A stretch of DNA of 23,146 nucleotides from Betaproteobacteria bacterium (GCA_009693345.1 SHXL01000013.1:1-23146), one strand, 5' to 3'; shown: positions 1 to 8,510, counted from the stretch's first letter. The notes: a model not told the origin generated them from the letters alone. Numbers and translations: made by a program.

Positions 1-317
1 AGCGGGCTGAGCTTTCTCACCACGATAGCGCGGCCGCGCACCTGCGCCTTCTCCTCCGCGCCCTGCACTACGCTCTCAGGGTCGATCCCGGTAAGGTGAT
101 TCGGTACCACGTGGCCGAGCTTGCCGAACCAGAAGTTCGCGAGTTCCGTGAGCACGCGTCCCTTGTCCGGGATCGGATCGGACAGCACCACGTCGAACGC
201 AGACAGCCGGTCGGTGACGACGATCATCATCTTGTCGCCGCCCACGGCGTAGATGTCGCGCACCTTGCCGCGCCCGATCCTGGGCAGGCTGTTGATATGC
301 GATTCGAACAACACCAT
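1..317 (-). CDS. purC: SAICAR synthase (phosphoribosylaminoimidazole-succinocarboxamide synthase), N-terminal part
   Basis: Catalyses the ATP-dependent joining of aspartate to CAIR in de novo purine synthesis, in the cytoplasm. About 105 codons are present; the 3' end lies beyond the window start. The reverse-strand translation begins MVLFESHINSLPRIGRGKVR and carries the family hallmarks GKVRDIY (around residues 16-22) and TDRLSAFDVV (around 34-43), followed by the conserved DKGRVLTELANFWF stretch. The ATG at 317 shares one base with the TGA of the aldolase gene (TGATG), so the two are translationally coupled. An aldolase next to purC is a familiar betaproteobacterial arrangement, which supports both the identification and the start. 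Identification rests on motif recognition. Confidence 0.93.
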   Translation of the reverse strand, partial: MVLFESHINSLPRIGRGKVRDIYAVGGDKMMIVVTDRLSAFDVVLSDPIPDKGRVLTELANFWFGKLGHVVPNHLTGIDPESVVQGAEEKAQVRGRAIVVRKLSP

Positions 318-1339
318 CAGGCCGCCTGCTTCTCAAGCTCCGCCTTCCACCTGCCCTGCGACGCCAGCCCGTTCATCTGCGCGCGGTGATGGAACGCGCG
401 TTGTGCCGCGCCGGCGTTGGCGTTCTGCCCTTGCCATGCGTTGAGCGCCGAGTTCTGCAGCGCGCGCGAATAGGAGAACGTAAGCGGCCAGGGCAACCCC
501 TTCATCGACGCCATGGCGTTCAGGTGTGCGGTCGCCGAAACGTCGGACTGGCCGCCGGAGAGGAACACCACGCCCGGCTGGGCGGCAGGCACGGTGCGCT
601 TCAATACGCGCAAAGTGCGCTCGGCCACTTCGTCCACGCCCGCCTGGCGCGCGTTCGTCTTGCCCGACACGACCATGCTCGCCTTGAGGATGACGTGCTC
701 GAAGGAAACGTTGTGCGCGGAGAGCGCGGCGTAGGTCGCGCGCAGCGCAGCCTCGCTCACTTCCTCGCAGCGCTCGATGCTGTGGCCGCCGTCGAGCAGC
801 ACCTCGGGCTCGATCATCGGCACGATGGATGCGTCCTGGCACAGCGCCGCATAGCGCGCAAGCGCGTGCGCATTCGCATACAGACAGGTATGGCTCGGGA
901 TCCCATCGCCAATCGTGATCACCGCGCGCCACTTGGCGAAGCGCGCGCCCAGCTTGAAGTAGGCCGCGAGCCGCTCGCGCAGGCCGTCCAGTCCTTCGGT
1001 GACCTTTTCGCCCGGACACAACGCGAGGTTCTTCGCGCCGGAGTCCACCTTGATGCCCGGCAGGATGCCTTTCCTCGCCATGTAGTCCGGGAACAGCACG
1101 CCGTCATCGGTCTTCTGGCGGATGGTCTCGTCGTAGAGAATCACGCCGGAGATGAACTGCTCGGCGCCCGGCGTGGTGAACAGCAGCCCGCGGTACGCGC
1201 GGCGGCTCTCCTCAGTACAGGCAGTGTTGATGGTCTTGAAGCGCGTTTCGCAGGTGCCGCTCGATTCATCGGCGGCGAGGATGCCCCTGCCCTTGGCGAC
1301 CATCGTGGCCGCGGTGTTCGATAACAGTTTTTTGTCCAT
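317..1339 (-). CDS. Class I fructose-bisphosphate aldolase
   Basis: Cleaves or forms fructose-1,6-bisphosphate (glycolysis/gluconeogenesis) through a Schiff-base mechanism in the cytoplasm. The 340-residue length is normal for class I enzymes. Visible hallmarks are the N-terminal GRGILAADESSGTCETRF (about 17-34), the FAKWRAV segment with a conserved Lys (about 134-140), MIEPEVLLDG (about 175-184) and the active-site motif VILKAS with the Schiff-base lysine at about residue 219; FLSGGQSD follows nearer the C-terminus. It is therefore the metal-independent class, not the zinc-dependent class II enzyme that I would expect beside purC in betaproteobacteria. The ATG at 1339 has only a weak upstream Shine-Dalgarno, but the N-terminus matches the family. 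It ends by overlapping the purC start by one base. Confidence 0.95.
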   Translation of the reverse strand: MDKKLLSNTAATMVAKGRGILAADESSGTCETRFKTINTACTEESRRAYRGLLFTTPGAEQFISGVILYDETIRQKTDDGVLFPDYMARKGILPGIKVDSGAKNLALCPGEKVTEGLDGLRERLAAYFKLGARFAKWRAVITIGDGIPSHTCLYANAHALARYAALCQDASIVPMIEPEVLLDGGHSIERCEEVSEAALRATYAALSAHNVSFEHVILKASMVVSGKTNARQAGVDEVAERTLRVLKRTVPAAQPGVVFLSGGQSDVSATAHLNAMASMKGLPWPLTFSYSRALQNSALNAWQGQNANAGAAQRAFHHRAQMNGLASQGRWKAELEKQAA

Positions 1340-1361
1340 GCGGGCTCTGGATGAAGAGATG

Positions 1362-1375
1362 AGAAAAGCTTTTCT
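1362..1375. other. 14-bp perfect palindrome in the gap upstream of the aldolase gene
   Basis: AGAAAAGCTTTTCT reads identically on both strands. It lies in the 57-nt gap between the Bug receptor stop (1397) and the aldolase start (1339), about 23 nt upstream of the aldolase ATG on the minus strand. It might be an operator or a small hairpin in the leader, but there is no following T-run and no regulator I can link to it. It could be chance in a short AT-richer stretch. Confidence 0.25.
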
Positions 1376-1396
1376 TGCGGCTGAAATTCTACTACT

Positions 1397-2347
1397 TCAC
1401 TCCGCCTTGACACCGGCATCGGCCGCGACCTTGCGCCAGATTCCGATTTCCTTCCTGATCTGCGCCGCGAACTGCTCCGGCGTGCCGCCCGCGGGCGCGA
1501 CGCCGTCGTTCTGCAACTGCTCCGCGGTTTCCTTCAGCTTGAGCGATTTCGTGACGTCGCCGTTGATGCGGTCCACCACCGCGCGCGGCAGTCCCTTAGG
1601 CCCGATCAGGCCATGCCACAAAACGACGTCGTAGCCCGGCACGCCGGACTCGGCGACGGTCGGCACCTCCGGCAGCGCGGGGATGCGCTTTGCCGTGGTC
1701 ACCGCGACCGCCCGCAATTTCCCCGCCTTGACGTGCGGCATGGCGTTCGCGGTGCTGCTGAAGAAGACGTTCGTCTGCCCCGCGAGCGTATCGGTGAGCG
1801 CCGGGCCGGTGCCCTTGTACGGAATGTGATTCATCTTCACCTTTGCCATGGTGCCAAACAGCTCGGTCGCAAGGTGAATCACGCTGCCCTGGCCGGATGA
1901 GGCGAAAGTAACTTCACCGGGCTTCGATTTGGCGAGCGCGATGAGTTCCTTGATGCTTTTGACCGGCAGCGCCGGATTCACGACCACCAGCAGCGGACCC
2001 TGCGAAATCTGGATGATCGGCGTGATGTCGCTGACGGGATCGAAATTGAGCTTGTAGATGCTCGGATTCACCGTGTAGCTGGAAGCGATCAGGGTGAGCG
2101 TGTAGCCGTCGGCGGGGGCCTTGATGCCCTGCTCGATGCCGAGCACGCCGCCGGCGCCGGGTTTGTTCTCGACGATCACCTGCGAGCCGAGCGACTCGGT
2201 GAGCCGCTGCGCCATGAAGCGGGCGATGAAATCCGAGCCGCCGCCCGGGGCAAAGGGCACGATGATGCGCACCGGCTTGGCTGGGTACGGCTGCGCCAGG
2301 GCTGGCAGGGCAAGGATTGAAAATACAAGGGCTGCCAGCAGCTTCAT
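1397..2347 (-). CDS. Bug/TctC-family tripartite tricarboxylate transporter receptor (extracytoplasmic solute-binding protein)
   Basis: Predicted periplasmic solute-binding protein of the Bug family, which binds small carboxylates or similar organic acids. The start MKLL at 2347 is preferred over an upstream in-frame start at 2368: it has a GGAG 7-8 nt upstream and it places a clean signal peptide at residues 1-18 (cleavage near ALPALA/QPYP). The mature N-terminus has the family signature YPAKPVRIIVPFAPGGGSD (about 21-39), and NHIPYKGTGPALTD and a VPTVAESG-type segment follow downstream. At 316 residues it is a normal length. No TctA/TctB membrane genes are adjacent, so it is an orphan receptor, as is common for Bug proteins. 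The ligand cannot be predicted. It precedes the aldolase gene by 57 nt on the same strand and is divergent from the ABC operon. Confidence 0.92.
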   Translation of the reverse strand: MKLLAALVFSILALPALAQPYPAKPVRIIVPFAPGGGSDFIARFMAQRLTESLGSQVIVENKPGAGGVLGIEQGIKAPADGYTLTLIASSYTVNPSIYKLNFDPVSDITPIIQISQGPLLVVVNPALPVKSIKELIALAKSKPGEVTFASSGQGSVIHLATELFGTMAKVKMNHIPYKGTGPALTDTLAGQTNVFFSSTANAMPHVKAGKLRAVAVTTAKRIPALPEVPTVAESGVPGYDVVLWHGLIGPKGLPRAVVDRINGDVTKSLKLKETAEQLQNDGVAPAGGTPEQFAAQIRKEIGIWRKVAADAGVKAE

Positions 2348-2429
2348 GGAACTTCTCCACAAAATCATATTCTATTAAATCCCGGGTCGGTTTTCGGCGA
2401 TAATGCGCCCCAGCAATTTAAACATCCTC
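2348..2429. promoter_or_regulatory. Divergent intergenic region between the Bug receptor and the ABC operon
   Basis: This 82-nt AT-richer gap separates divergently transcribed genes and should hold both promoters. On the minus strand TAGAAT/TATGAT-like -10 candidates lie about 20-30 nt upstream of the Bug start. On the plus strand GATAAT at 2399-2404 could be a -10 for the ABC operon. No good -35 could be assigned for either, so exact promoter positions are uncertain. Confidence 0.35.
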
Positions 2430-3158
2430 ATGATAAAGATCGAGAATCTGGCGAAGAGCTTTGGCGCCAAGCGCGCCGTGGACGGCATCTCGTTCACGGT
2501 GGAGCGCGGCGAAGTGGTGGGCTTCCTCGGACCGAACGGTTCGGGAAAATCCACCACCATGCGCATGATCACCGGCTACTACCCGCCCACCGCCGGCAGC
2601 GTGCGCGTGGGAGGCTACGACGTCGTCGAATCGCCGCTGGAGGCCAAGCGCCTCATCGGCTACCTGCCCGAAAATGCCGCCGCCTACCCGGACATGTCGG
2701 TACGCGGCTTCCTCGGCTTCGCCGCCGAGCTGCGCGGTCTCTCGGGCGCGGCAAAGCGCAAGGCCGTGGCGCGCGCGGTCGAGCGCTGCTTCCTCGAATC
2801 GGTGCTGCACCAGTCCATCGACACGCTATCCAAGGGTTACAGGCACCGCACCTGCCTCGCCCAGGCGCTGATCCACGAGCCCGAGGTGCTGATCCTGGAC
2901 GAGCCGACCGACGGGCTCGACCCGAACCAGAAGCACGAAGTGCGCAACCTGATCAAGGAGCTGGGTCGCACGAAGGCGGTGGTGTTCTCGACTCACATCC
3001 TGGAAGAAGTGGACGCCGCCTGCACGCGGGCGATCATCATCGACCGCGGCAGGATCGTCGCCCAGGGCACGCCCGACGAGCTGGGCAGGCCGCTGGACGA
3101 AGTGTTCCGCCGCTTGACGGTGCCGGACACCGCGGTGCCCGATACGGTGAAGCAATGA
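2430..3158 (+). CDS. ABC transporter ATP-binding protein, GldA-like
   Basis: Cytoplasmic ATPase of an ABC-2-type transporter. From the ATG at 2430 it is 242 residues long with Walker A GPNGSGKST (about 34-42), YLPENAAAYPDM at the Q-loop where GldA-type proteins usually carry PE instead of Gln, signature LSKGYRHR (about 133-140), Walker B LILDEPTDGLDP (about 154-165) and H-loop STHILEE with His at about 189. An upstream in-frame ATG at 2403 would add nine residues; 2430 was chosen because MIKIENLAKSFG aligns with the usual domain start. Neither has a clear Shine-Dalgarno. The TGA overlaps the next gene's ATG (ATGA at 3155), indicating coupling. It is the first gene of a gldA-gldF-gldG-DUF4340-like set; the substrate is unknown and gliding itself is not implied. 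Confidence 0.93.
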   Translation: MIKIENLAKSFGAKRAVDGISFTVERGEVVGFLGPNGSGKSTTMRMITGYYPPTAGSVRVGGYDVVESPLEAKRLIGYLPENAAAYPDMSVRGFLGFAAELRGLSGAAKRKAVARAVERCFLESVLHQSIDTLSKGYRHRTCLAQALIHEPEVLILDEPTDGLDPNQKHEVRNLIKELGRTKAVVFSTHILEEVDAACTRAIIIDRGRIVAQGTPDELGRPLDEVFRRLTVPDTAVPDTVKQ

Positions 3159-3880
3159 GGAACGTCCTGATCATCGCCAAGCGCGAGCTCGCAAGCTACT
3201 TCACGTCCCCGGTGGCCTACGTATTCCTCGTCATTTTCCTGCTGCTCACCGGCTTTTTCACCTTTACCGCGGGGCAGTTCTTCGAGCGCGGCGAAGCGAG
3301 CCTGGGCGCGTTCTTCGGCTGGCATCCCTGGCTGTACCTGGTGCTGGTGCCGGCCGCCGGCATGCGCCTGTGGGCCGAGGAGCGCCGCGCGGGAACCCTC
3401 GAGCTGCTGATGACGATGCCGATCACGCCCTGGCAGGCGATCTTCGGCAAGTTCCTCGCCTCCTGGGTTTTCCTCGGCATCGCCCTCGCGCTCACCTTTC
3501 CAGTGGTGGTGACCGCGAACGTGCTCGGCACTCCGGACAACGGCATCATCTTCGCCGGCTATCTGGGCAGCCTGTTCCTCGCGGGCGCCTACCTCGCAAT
3601 CACCTGCCTGACCTCCGCGATGACGCGCAACCAGGTGGTCGCGTTCATCCTGTCGGTGGTGGCCTGCCTGTTCCTGATTCTCGCCGGCTTCAACCCGGTC
3701 ACCGACCTGATGGTGCGCTGGGCGAGCCCGGCGTTCATCGACACGGTGGCGGCATTCTCGGTGGTCACTCACTTCGACGGCTTCCAGAAGGGCGTGATCG
3801 ACAGCCGGGATCTCGCGTATTTCCTGTCGGTGATCGGCTTTTCGCTCTTCGCCACCAGCATCGTGCTGCGCAATCGATGA
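3155..3880 (+). CDS. ABC-2-type permease, GldF-like
   Basis: Inner-membrane permease of 241 residues with about six predicted membrane segments (roughly 19-40, 58-72, 103-122, 133-153, 163-181 and 218-238). The N-terminus MRNVLIIAKRELASYFTSPV and the motif ERRAGTLELLMTMPIT between the second and third segments are typical of ABC-2/GldF-type permeases. It should pair with the upstream ATPase. The ATG at 3155 overlaps the ATPase stop by 4 nt, and its own TGA overlaps the next gene's ATG at 3877 in the same manner. Transport direction and substrate cannot be read from sequence; export is usual for the ABC-2 class. Confidence 0.92.
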   Translation: MRNVLIIAKRELASYFTSPVAYVFLVIFLLLTGFFTFTAGQFFERGEASLGAFFGWHPWLYLVLVPAAGMRLWAEERRAGTLELLMTMPITPWQAIFGKFLASWVFLGIALALTFPVVVTANVLGTPDNGIIFAGYLGSLFLAGAYLAITCLTSAMTRNQVVAFILSVVACLFLILAGFNPVTDLMVRWASPAFIDTVAAFSVVTHFDGFQKGVIDSRDLAYFLSVIGFSLFATSIVLRNR

Positions 3881-5742
3881 AACCGTTCATGAAAAAGCAT
3901 GAAGCGCTGGCCTACTCGGCGGTGGGCCTGGCCGCCCTGTTCCTGAGCCTGGTCGCGGCCAACTACCTGGTTTCCTTCCAGCCGGTGAAAGTCGATCTGA
4001 CCGAAGGAAGAGTCCAGACGCTCTCCGAGGGCACGAAGAAGCTGCTGCGCGGCCTGGAATCGCCGGTAAAGGTGAAGCTCTACATCTCGCGCGGCGAGCA
4101 GGCGATGCCGGTGCCGCTGCGCAGCTTCGCGCAGCGCGTCGAGGACCTCGCGCGCGAATTCAAGTCGGTCGCCGGCAACAACCTGGTGATCGAGCTCTAC
4201 AACCCTAGACCCGACAGCGATGACGAGGACGCGGCGCAGCTCGACGGCATCGAGCCGCAGCAGCTCTTTTCCGGCGAACAGTTCTACCTCGGCCTGACCG
4301 TCAGCCAGCTCGAGCGCAAGCAGGCGATCCCGGCGGTGTCGGCGCAGCGCGAGCGCCTGCTCGAGTACGACCTGGCGCGCGCCATCGCGCGCGTCGCCAC
4401 CGCGGAGCGGCCGGTGCTCGGCCTGTTGAGCGCGCTGCCGGTTCTCGGCGAGCGCTTCAACCCGATGACGCGGCAGAGTTCCGAGCCCTGGGTGCTCGCC
4501 AATGAATTGAAGCGCGACTTCAACGTCAGGCAGGTTTCGTTGATGGCGCAGGCGATCGACCCGGAGATCAAGACGCTGCTGGTGATCCACCCGCGCGACC
4601 TGCCGGAAGCCACGGAGTACGCGCTCGACCAGTTCGTGATGCGCGGCGGCAAACTGATCGCCTTCGTCGATCCCTACGCCTACTTCGACCAGCAGCAAGG
4701 ACCGATGCCCGGCGTCAGCGGCGGCGGCACCAGCTCCAGCCTGCCGGCATTGTTCAAGGCCTGGGGCGTGGAAATGAATCCGGGCAAGGTACTGGCCGAC
4801 GTGGTGTACGCCTCCGGCGCCGGGCAGCGCTATACCCCTACGGTGCTGACGCTGAACCGCACCGCGTTCAACCGCGACGACGTGGTCACCAGCCAGATCG
4901 AGACCCTGCTCTACGCGTTCGGCGGCACGTTCGACGTAAAACCGGTCGAGGGCCTGAAGGTCGTCGAACTGGTCAAGGGGTCGCCGAACTCCATGCTGGT
5001 CGACAATATTGTTTCGACCGTCTCGGGCGAAGCGGCGATGAAGGGCTTCCAGCCCGAGAACAAGGCGCGGCCGCTCGCGCTGCGGCTGACGGGAAAATTC
5101 AAGACCGCTTTCCCGGAGGGAAAACCGAAGTCCGAGAAGAAGAACGCGAAGGAAGAAGTCAACCTCAGGGAATCTGCAGCCGAGAACTCGGTGATCCTGG
5201 TCGCCGACGTCGACATGCTGAACGACGGCGCCGCGGTGGACGTCCAGGAAGTGTTCGGCCGGCGCATCGTGGTGCCCTCCAACGGCAACATCGCTTTTGC
5301 GCAGGCCATGGTCGAGCAGTTCTCCTCGGGCGACGCGCTCACTTCGCTGCGCAGCCGGGCCACGTCGTTCCGCCCGCTCACGGTGTTGCGCGAGATGGAG
5401 GCCGAGGCGCAGAAGCAGTACTTCGGCCGCCTCAAGTCCCTCGAGGACGAGGTGCAGAAGACCACCGGGAAGCTGCAGGAGCTGCAGAAGGCGCGCGGTG
5501 CGGGCGCGAAATCGGCCCAGCTCATGACCCCCGAGCAGCAGCTGGAGATCGAGAACTTCCGCAAGCGCGTCACCGAGACGCGCAGGGAACTAAAGGAACT
5601 GCGCAAGAACCTGCGCCAGGATGCGGAAGCGCTCGTCTTCTGGACCAAGGTGGTTAACATCGCGCTGATCCCGTTTCTCGTCGTGCTGCTCGGGCTCGCG
5701 GTGTTCTTCGTGAAACGCCGGAAACAGCAACCCTCGGCATGA
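3877..5742 (+). CDS. GldG-like ABC transporter auxiliary protein
   Basis: Large membrane-anchored partner of the GldA/GldF-type transporter, 621 residues from the ATG at 3877. The open frame extends further upstream, but that part overlaps the permease in another frame and the ATGA overlap fixes the start. An N-terminal membrane segment lies at about 12-33, followed by VDLTEGRVQTLSEGTKKLL (about 41-59), a hallmark of the family. A long periplasmic region follows, then a strongly charged coiled-coil-like stretch at about 505-585, rich in Glu, Lys and Arg, and a C-terminal membrane segment (about 593-612) ending in KRRKQQPSA. The two anchors with a large extracytoplasmic domain fit the uncharacterized auxiliary component found beside these ATPases and permeases. 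The function is unknown beyond complex membership. Confidence 0.9.
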   Translation: MKPFMKKHEALAYSAVGLAALFLSLVAANYLVSFQPVKVDLTEGRVQTLSEGTKKLLRGLESPVKVKLYISRGEQAMPVPLRSFAQRVEDLAREFKSVAGNNLVIELYNPRPDSDDEDAAQLDGIEPQQLFSGEQFYLGLTVSQLERKQAIPAVSAQRERLLEYDLARAIARVATAERPVLGLLSALPVLGERFNPMTRQSSEPWVLANELKRDFNVRQVSLMAQAIDPEIKTLLVIHPRDLPEATEYALDQFVMRGGKLIAFVDPYAYFDQQQGPMPGVSGGGTSSSLPALFKAWGVEMNPGKVLADVVYASGAGQRYTPTVLTLNRTAFNRDDVVTSQIETLLYAFGGTFDVKPVEGLKVVELVKGSPNSMLVDNIVSTVSGEAAMKGFQPENKARPLALRLTGKFKTAFPEGKPKSEKKNAKEEVNLRESAAENSVILVADVDMLNDGAAVDVQEVFGRRIVVPSNGNIAFAQAMVEQFSSGDALTSLRSRATSFRPLTVLREMEAEAQKQYFGRLKSLEDEVQKTTGKLQELQKARGAGAKSAQLMTPEQQLEIENFRKRVTETRRELKELRKNLRQDAEALVFWTKVVNIALIPFLVVLLGLAVFFVKRRKQQPSA

Positions 5743-6809
5743 ATGCACGGATCGCGGGAGTATTGGTCGTCCTGCTGGTTGCGCTTGGCGGCGGCGCGCT
5801 GCTGGTGCGCGAGCAGCAGAGTTCGCCGAAATCCGGCGGCGTGGAAACGCTCGGCCAGCCGCTGCTTAAGGGCCTGCAGGCTTCGCAAGTCGCCGCCATC
5901 GCGATCCGCGAACCCAAGGGCGCGATCACCATCGCGAAGAAGGACGAGCGCTGGACCATCACCGAGCGCGGCGGCTTTCCGGCCGATCTGGACAAGGTGC
6001 GCGAGTTCGTCGTCAAGGCGATCGCCCTCAAGATCGGGCAAATCGAGCCCGTCGGCGAGAAGGACCGCGCCCGGCTGCTGCTCGATGCGGGCGGCACCGC
6101 CATCGAGTTCCTCGGCGCCGACGGCAAGCCGCTCGCCCGGCTGACGGCGGGCAGGAAATACTTCAAGACCGAGCCCGAGAATCCGGACAAGGCCAACGGC
6201 GACGGGCGCTACGTGGCGCTGCCGGGCGACGAGAAGCGCGTGGTCGTGGTCGCGGATGCGCTCGCGCAGGCCTCCGTGCGCAGCGCCGACTGGATCAGCA
6301 AGGCGGGTTTTGCGGCCGAAAAGGTCAGAACCATGGAGGTGCGCGCCGCGGACGGCGCGGCATGGAAGATAGAGCGCTCGGGCGACAACGCCGACTGGAA
6401 ACTGGCCGGCGTGCGCGGCGACGAAAAACTCGACATCAGCAAGGCGAACGCCGCGTCCTATTCGCTCTCGCTGATTGAACTCGCCGACGTTGCGCCCGCC
6501 GACGCCAAACCTGAAGACAGCGGACTGGACAAGCCGACGGTGGTCACCGCGGCCACCCTGGACGGGCTTACGTACACCCTGAAAATCGGCAAGCTCTCGG
6601 GCGACAACTATTACGCCACCGTCGCAATTGCGGGCGATGCCAAACCCGAGGGCAAGGACGCGGAGGAGCGGCTGAAGAAAATCAACGAGCGCCTGCCGCG
6701 CGAAAGATCGCTTGCCGCGTACACGCTCCTCGTGCCGAAGTCGAAGCTCGAGGACGTCGTCAGGAAGCGCGCCGAGCTGCTGGCAAAGAAGGAAGAAAAG
6801 AAGAAGTAG
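5739..6809 (+). CDS. DUF4340-type membrane-anchored protein
   Basis: A 356-residue protein with one N-terminal membrane segment (about 5-23: a hydrophobic IAGVLVVLLVALGGGALLV core) and an otherwise soluble, presumably periplasmic, domain. Features typical of DUF4340 include WTITERGGFPADLDKVREFV (about 71-90), the YVALPGDEKRVVVV segment, and a repeated second half with WKLAG and LKIGKLSGDNYYA. It is the usual fourth member of gldA-F-G-like operons. The ATG overlaps the GldG-like stop (ATGA at 5739). The C-terminus is a lysine/glutamate-rich tail (KKEEKKK). No catalytic residues are recognised; the role is unknown and the family assignment rests on context plus pattern. Confidence 0.8.
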   Translation: MNARIAGVLVVLLVALGGGALLVREQQSSPKSGGVETLGQPLLKGLQASQVAAIAIREPKGAITIAKKDERWTITERGGFPADLDKVREFVVKAIALKIGQIEPVGEKDRARLLLDAGGTAIEFLGADGKPLARLTAGRKYFKTEPENPDKANGDGRYVALPGDEKRVVVVADALAQASVRSADWISKAGFAAEKVRTMEVRAADGAAWKIERSGDNADWKLAGVRGDEKLDISKANAASYSLSLIELADVAPADAKPEDSGLDKPTVVTAATLDGLTYTLKIGKLSGDNYYATVAIAGDAKPEGKDAEERLKKINERLPRERSLAAYTLLVPKSKLEDVVRKRAELLAKKEEKKK

Positions 6810-6814
6810 GCGAC

Positions 6815-7540
6815 TTGGCGAAACCCCTGGTTTTCGTGCACGGCTTCGCCTGCACCCACGCGGACTGGCAGCCGCTGGTGGCGCATTTCGGCGCCAGCCA
6901 TCCGACCTTCGCGCCCGACCTTCGCGGCCACGGCGCCACGCATGCGCGGCCCGAGGACTGCTCGATCGAAACCTACGGCGCGGACATCGCGGCACTGCTC
7001 GAGGGCAAGGATCTGAAGGGCGCCGTGCTCATCGGGCACAGCATGGGCTGCCGCGTCGTCCTCCAGGCCTGCCTGAACGCGCCTGAGCGCGTCGCGGCGA
7101 TTGCATTGATCGATGGCAGCTTCCAGGGCAACCGGCCTCCGGTCGCGATCGAGGATTACCCGGACGTTGCTCGAAAAATTTTCGAGCAGATGTTCCTTGC
7201 GCCAAGCGAACTGGGCGCCGCGATCGTCGAACGCGCGCTGCGGCTGCCCGCAACGGTCGGCTCGGCGCTGTTCCCGCGCATGGCGCGCTGGGATGCCGAG
7301 AACATGGAGCGGGCGCTGGCCGCGGTAAAGGTTCCCCTGCTGATTATCCAGAGCACTTACCTGAATGCCGAACGCAAGCGCGTCGCGCTCAAGGCGGGTG
7401 AAACCACCCCCTGGCTCGACCTGGTGCGCCGCAACGCGCCGCAGGCGAGGATTGAAATCATCCCGGGGACGGGCCATTTTCCGCAGCTGGAAGTCCCGCG
7501 GGAAGTAATCAGATATCTGGAGAGCTTTATCCAGCCATGA
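6815..7540 (+). CDS. Alpha/beta-hydrolase fold protein
   Basis: Probable cytoplasmic esterase, lactonase or similar hydrolase of 241 residues. It shows the oxyanion-side motif FVHGF (about 7-11), DLRGHG (about 35-40), nucleophile elbow GHSMG with Ser at about 76, and a C-terminal GTGHFPQ with the catalytic His at about 221. The acid residue is not obvious: the strand LLIIQSTYLN lacks the usual Asp. The start is a TTG at 6815, five nt after the DUF4340 stop, chosen because the fold begins immediately after it. The stop overlaps the ATG of the following Bug gene, so the two are coupled and may act on related small acids. The substrate is unknown. Confidence 0.85.
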   Translation: MAKPLVFVHGFACTHADWQPLVAHFGASHPTFAPDLRGHGATHARPEDCSIETYGADIAALLEGKDLKGAVLIGHSMGCRVVLQACLNAPERVAAIALIDGSFQGNRPPVAIEDYPDVARKIFEQMFLAPSELGAAIVERALRLPATVGSALFPRMARWDAENMERALAAVKVPLLIIQSTYLNAERKRVALKAGETTPWLDLVRRNAPQARIEIIPGTGHFPQLEVPREVIRYLESFIQP

Positions 7541-8508
7541 GGTTTCTCGCTACGATCGCCGCACTTCTCTCCGCCGCCTGCGTCTGCGCCTCCGCATCAG
7601 CGCAAGGCTGGCCGACGAAGGGAGTTCGCATCGTGGTGCCTTATCCGCCCGGCGGCGGCATCGACATACTCGCCCGGCAGCTCGCGGAAAAGTTTGCGCC
7701 GCAGTGGGACCAGCCGGTGGTGGTGGAGAATAGACCCGGCGGCAGCACCATCCCCGGCACCGACGCGGTCGCCAAGGCTGCGCCCGATGGCCACACGCTG
7801 CTGCTCAGCACCGACGCGTCGTTTTCGATCAACCCACACCTGTTCGCGAAGCTGCCGTACGACGCGCAGCGCGACTTCATCCCGGTGACGATGCTGATTC
7901 TGCTGCAGCAACTGCTGGTCGCGCATCCGGCGCTGCCGGCGAATCACCTCCAGGAACTGATCGCGCTCGCCAAATCGAAGCCCGGCAGCCTCAACTACGC
8001 CTCCTACGGCAGCGGCAGCCAGCCGCACCTCTCGGGCGAGATGCTCAAGAACCGTGCGGGCATCGACATCGTGCATGTGCCGTACAAGGGCATTTCGCTC
8101 GCGGTGCCGGCGGTAATGGCCGGCGAAGTGCAGCTCACATTCTCCGGAATCGCCTCCTCGATCGGACCGCTCAAGGCGGGCAGGCTCAAGGCGATCGCGA
8201 TCGGCGGGCCGAAGCGCTCGGCGCTGCTGCCCGAGGTGCCGACGTTCACGGAACTGGGCTTTCCGGAAGTCGAGACGCACGCCTGGTTCGGCCTGTTCCT
8301 GCCCGCGGGCTCGCCCCGCGAGGCGGTGGCGCGCATCTACCAGGACGCGAAGCGCGTTCTCGAGGAACCGGAATTCCGCCAGAAGCAGCTCATCGACAGG
8401 GGCTACGACGTGGTCGGCAGCTCGCCCGAGGGCTTCGAGGCTTTCCTCAAGACCGACAGCGCGAGCCGCGCGCGTGCGGTGAAGATCTCCGGCGCAAGGG
8501 CGGAGTAG
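7537..8508 (+). CDS. Bug/TctC-family tripartite tricarboxylate transporter receptor
   Basis: Second Bug-type periplasmic binding protein in the window, 323 residues. A signal peptide covers about 1-22 (hydrophobic core, cleavage near ASA/QGWP), followed by WPTKGVRIVVPYPPGGGID (about 25-43), the ligand-pocket signature of the family, and later DIVHVPYKGISLAVPAV and LLPEVPTFTELGFPEVE. The ATG at 7537 overlaps the hydrolase stop (ATGA), so it is translated as the last intact gene of the 2430-8508 run. No TctA/TctB membrane partners are nearby. Ligand unknown; the fused context with a hydrolase suggests the pair handles a small organic acid or ester, which is inference. Confidence 0.93.
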   Translation: MRFLATIAALLSAACVCASASAQGWPTKGVRIVVPYPPGGGIDILARQLAEKFAPQWDQPVVVENRPGGSTIPGTDAVAKAAPDGHTLLLSTDASFSINPHLFAKLPYDAQRDFIPVTMLILLQQLLVAHPALPANHLQELIALAKSKPGSLNYASYGSGSQPHLSGEMLKNRAGIDIVHVPYKGISLAVPAVMAGEVQLTFSGIASSIGPLKAGRLKAIAIGGPKRSALLPEVPTFTELGFPEVETHAWFGLFLPAGSPREAVARIYQDAKRVLEEPEFRQKQLIDRGYDVVGSSPEGFEAFLKTDSASRARAVKISGARAE

Positions 8509-8510
8509 CC

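Noticed and set aside
4911..6995. 694-codon minus-strand open frame over the GldG-like and DUF4340 genes
   Set aside because: Low-complexity Arg/Ser/Ala-rich translation without domains; the plus-strand genes are convincing and tightly coupled.
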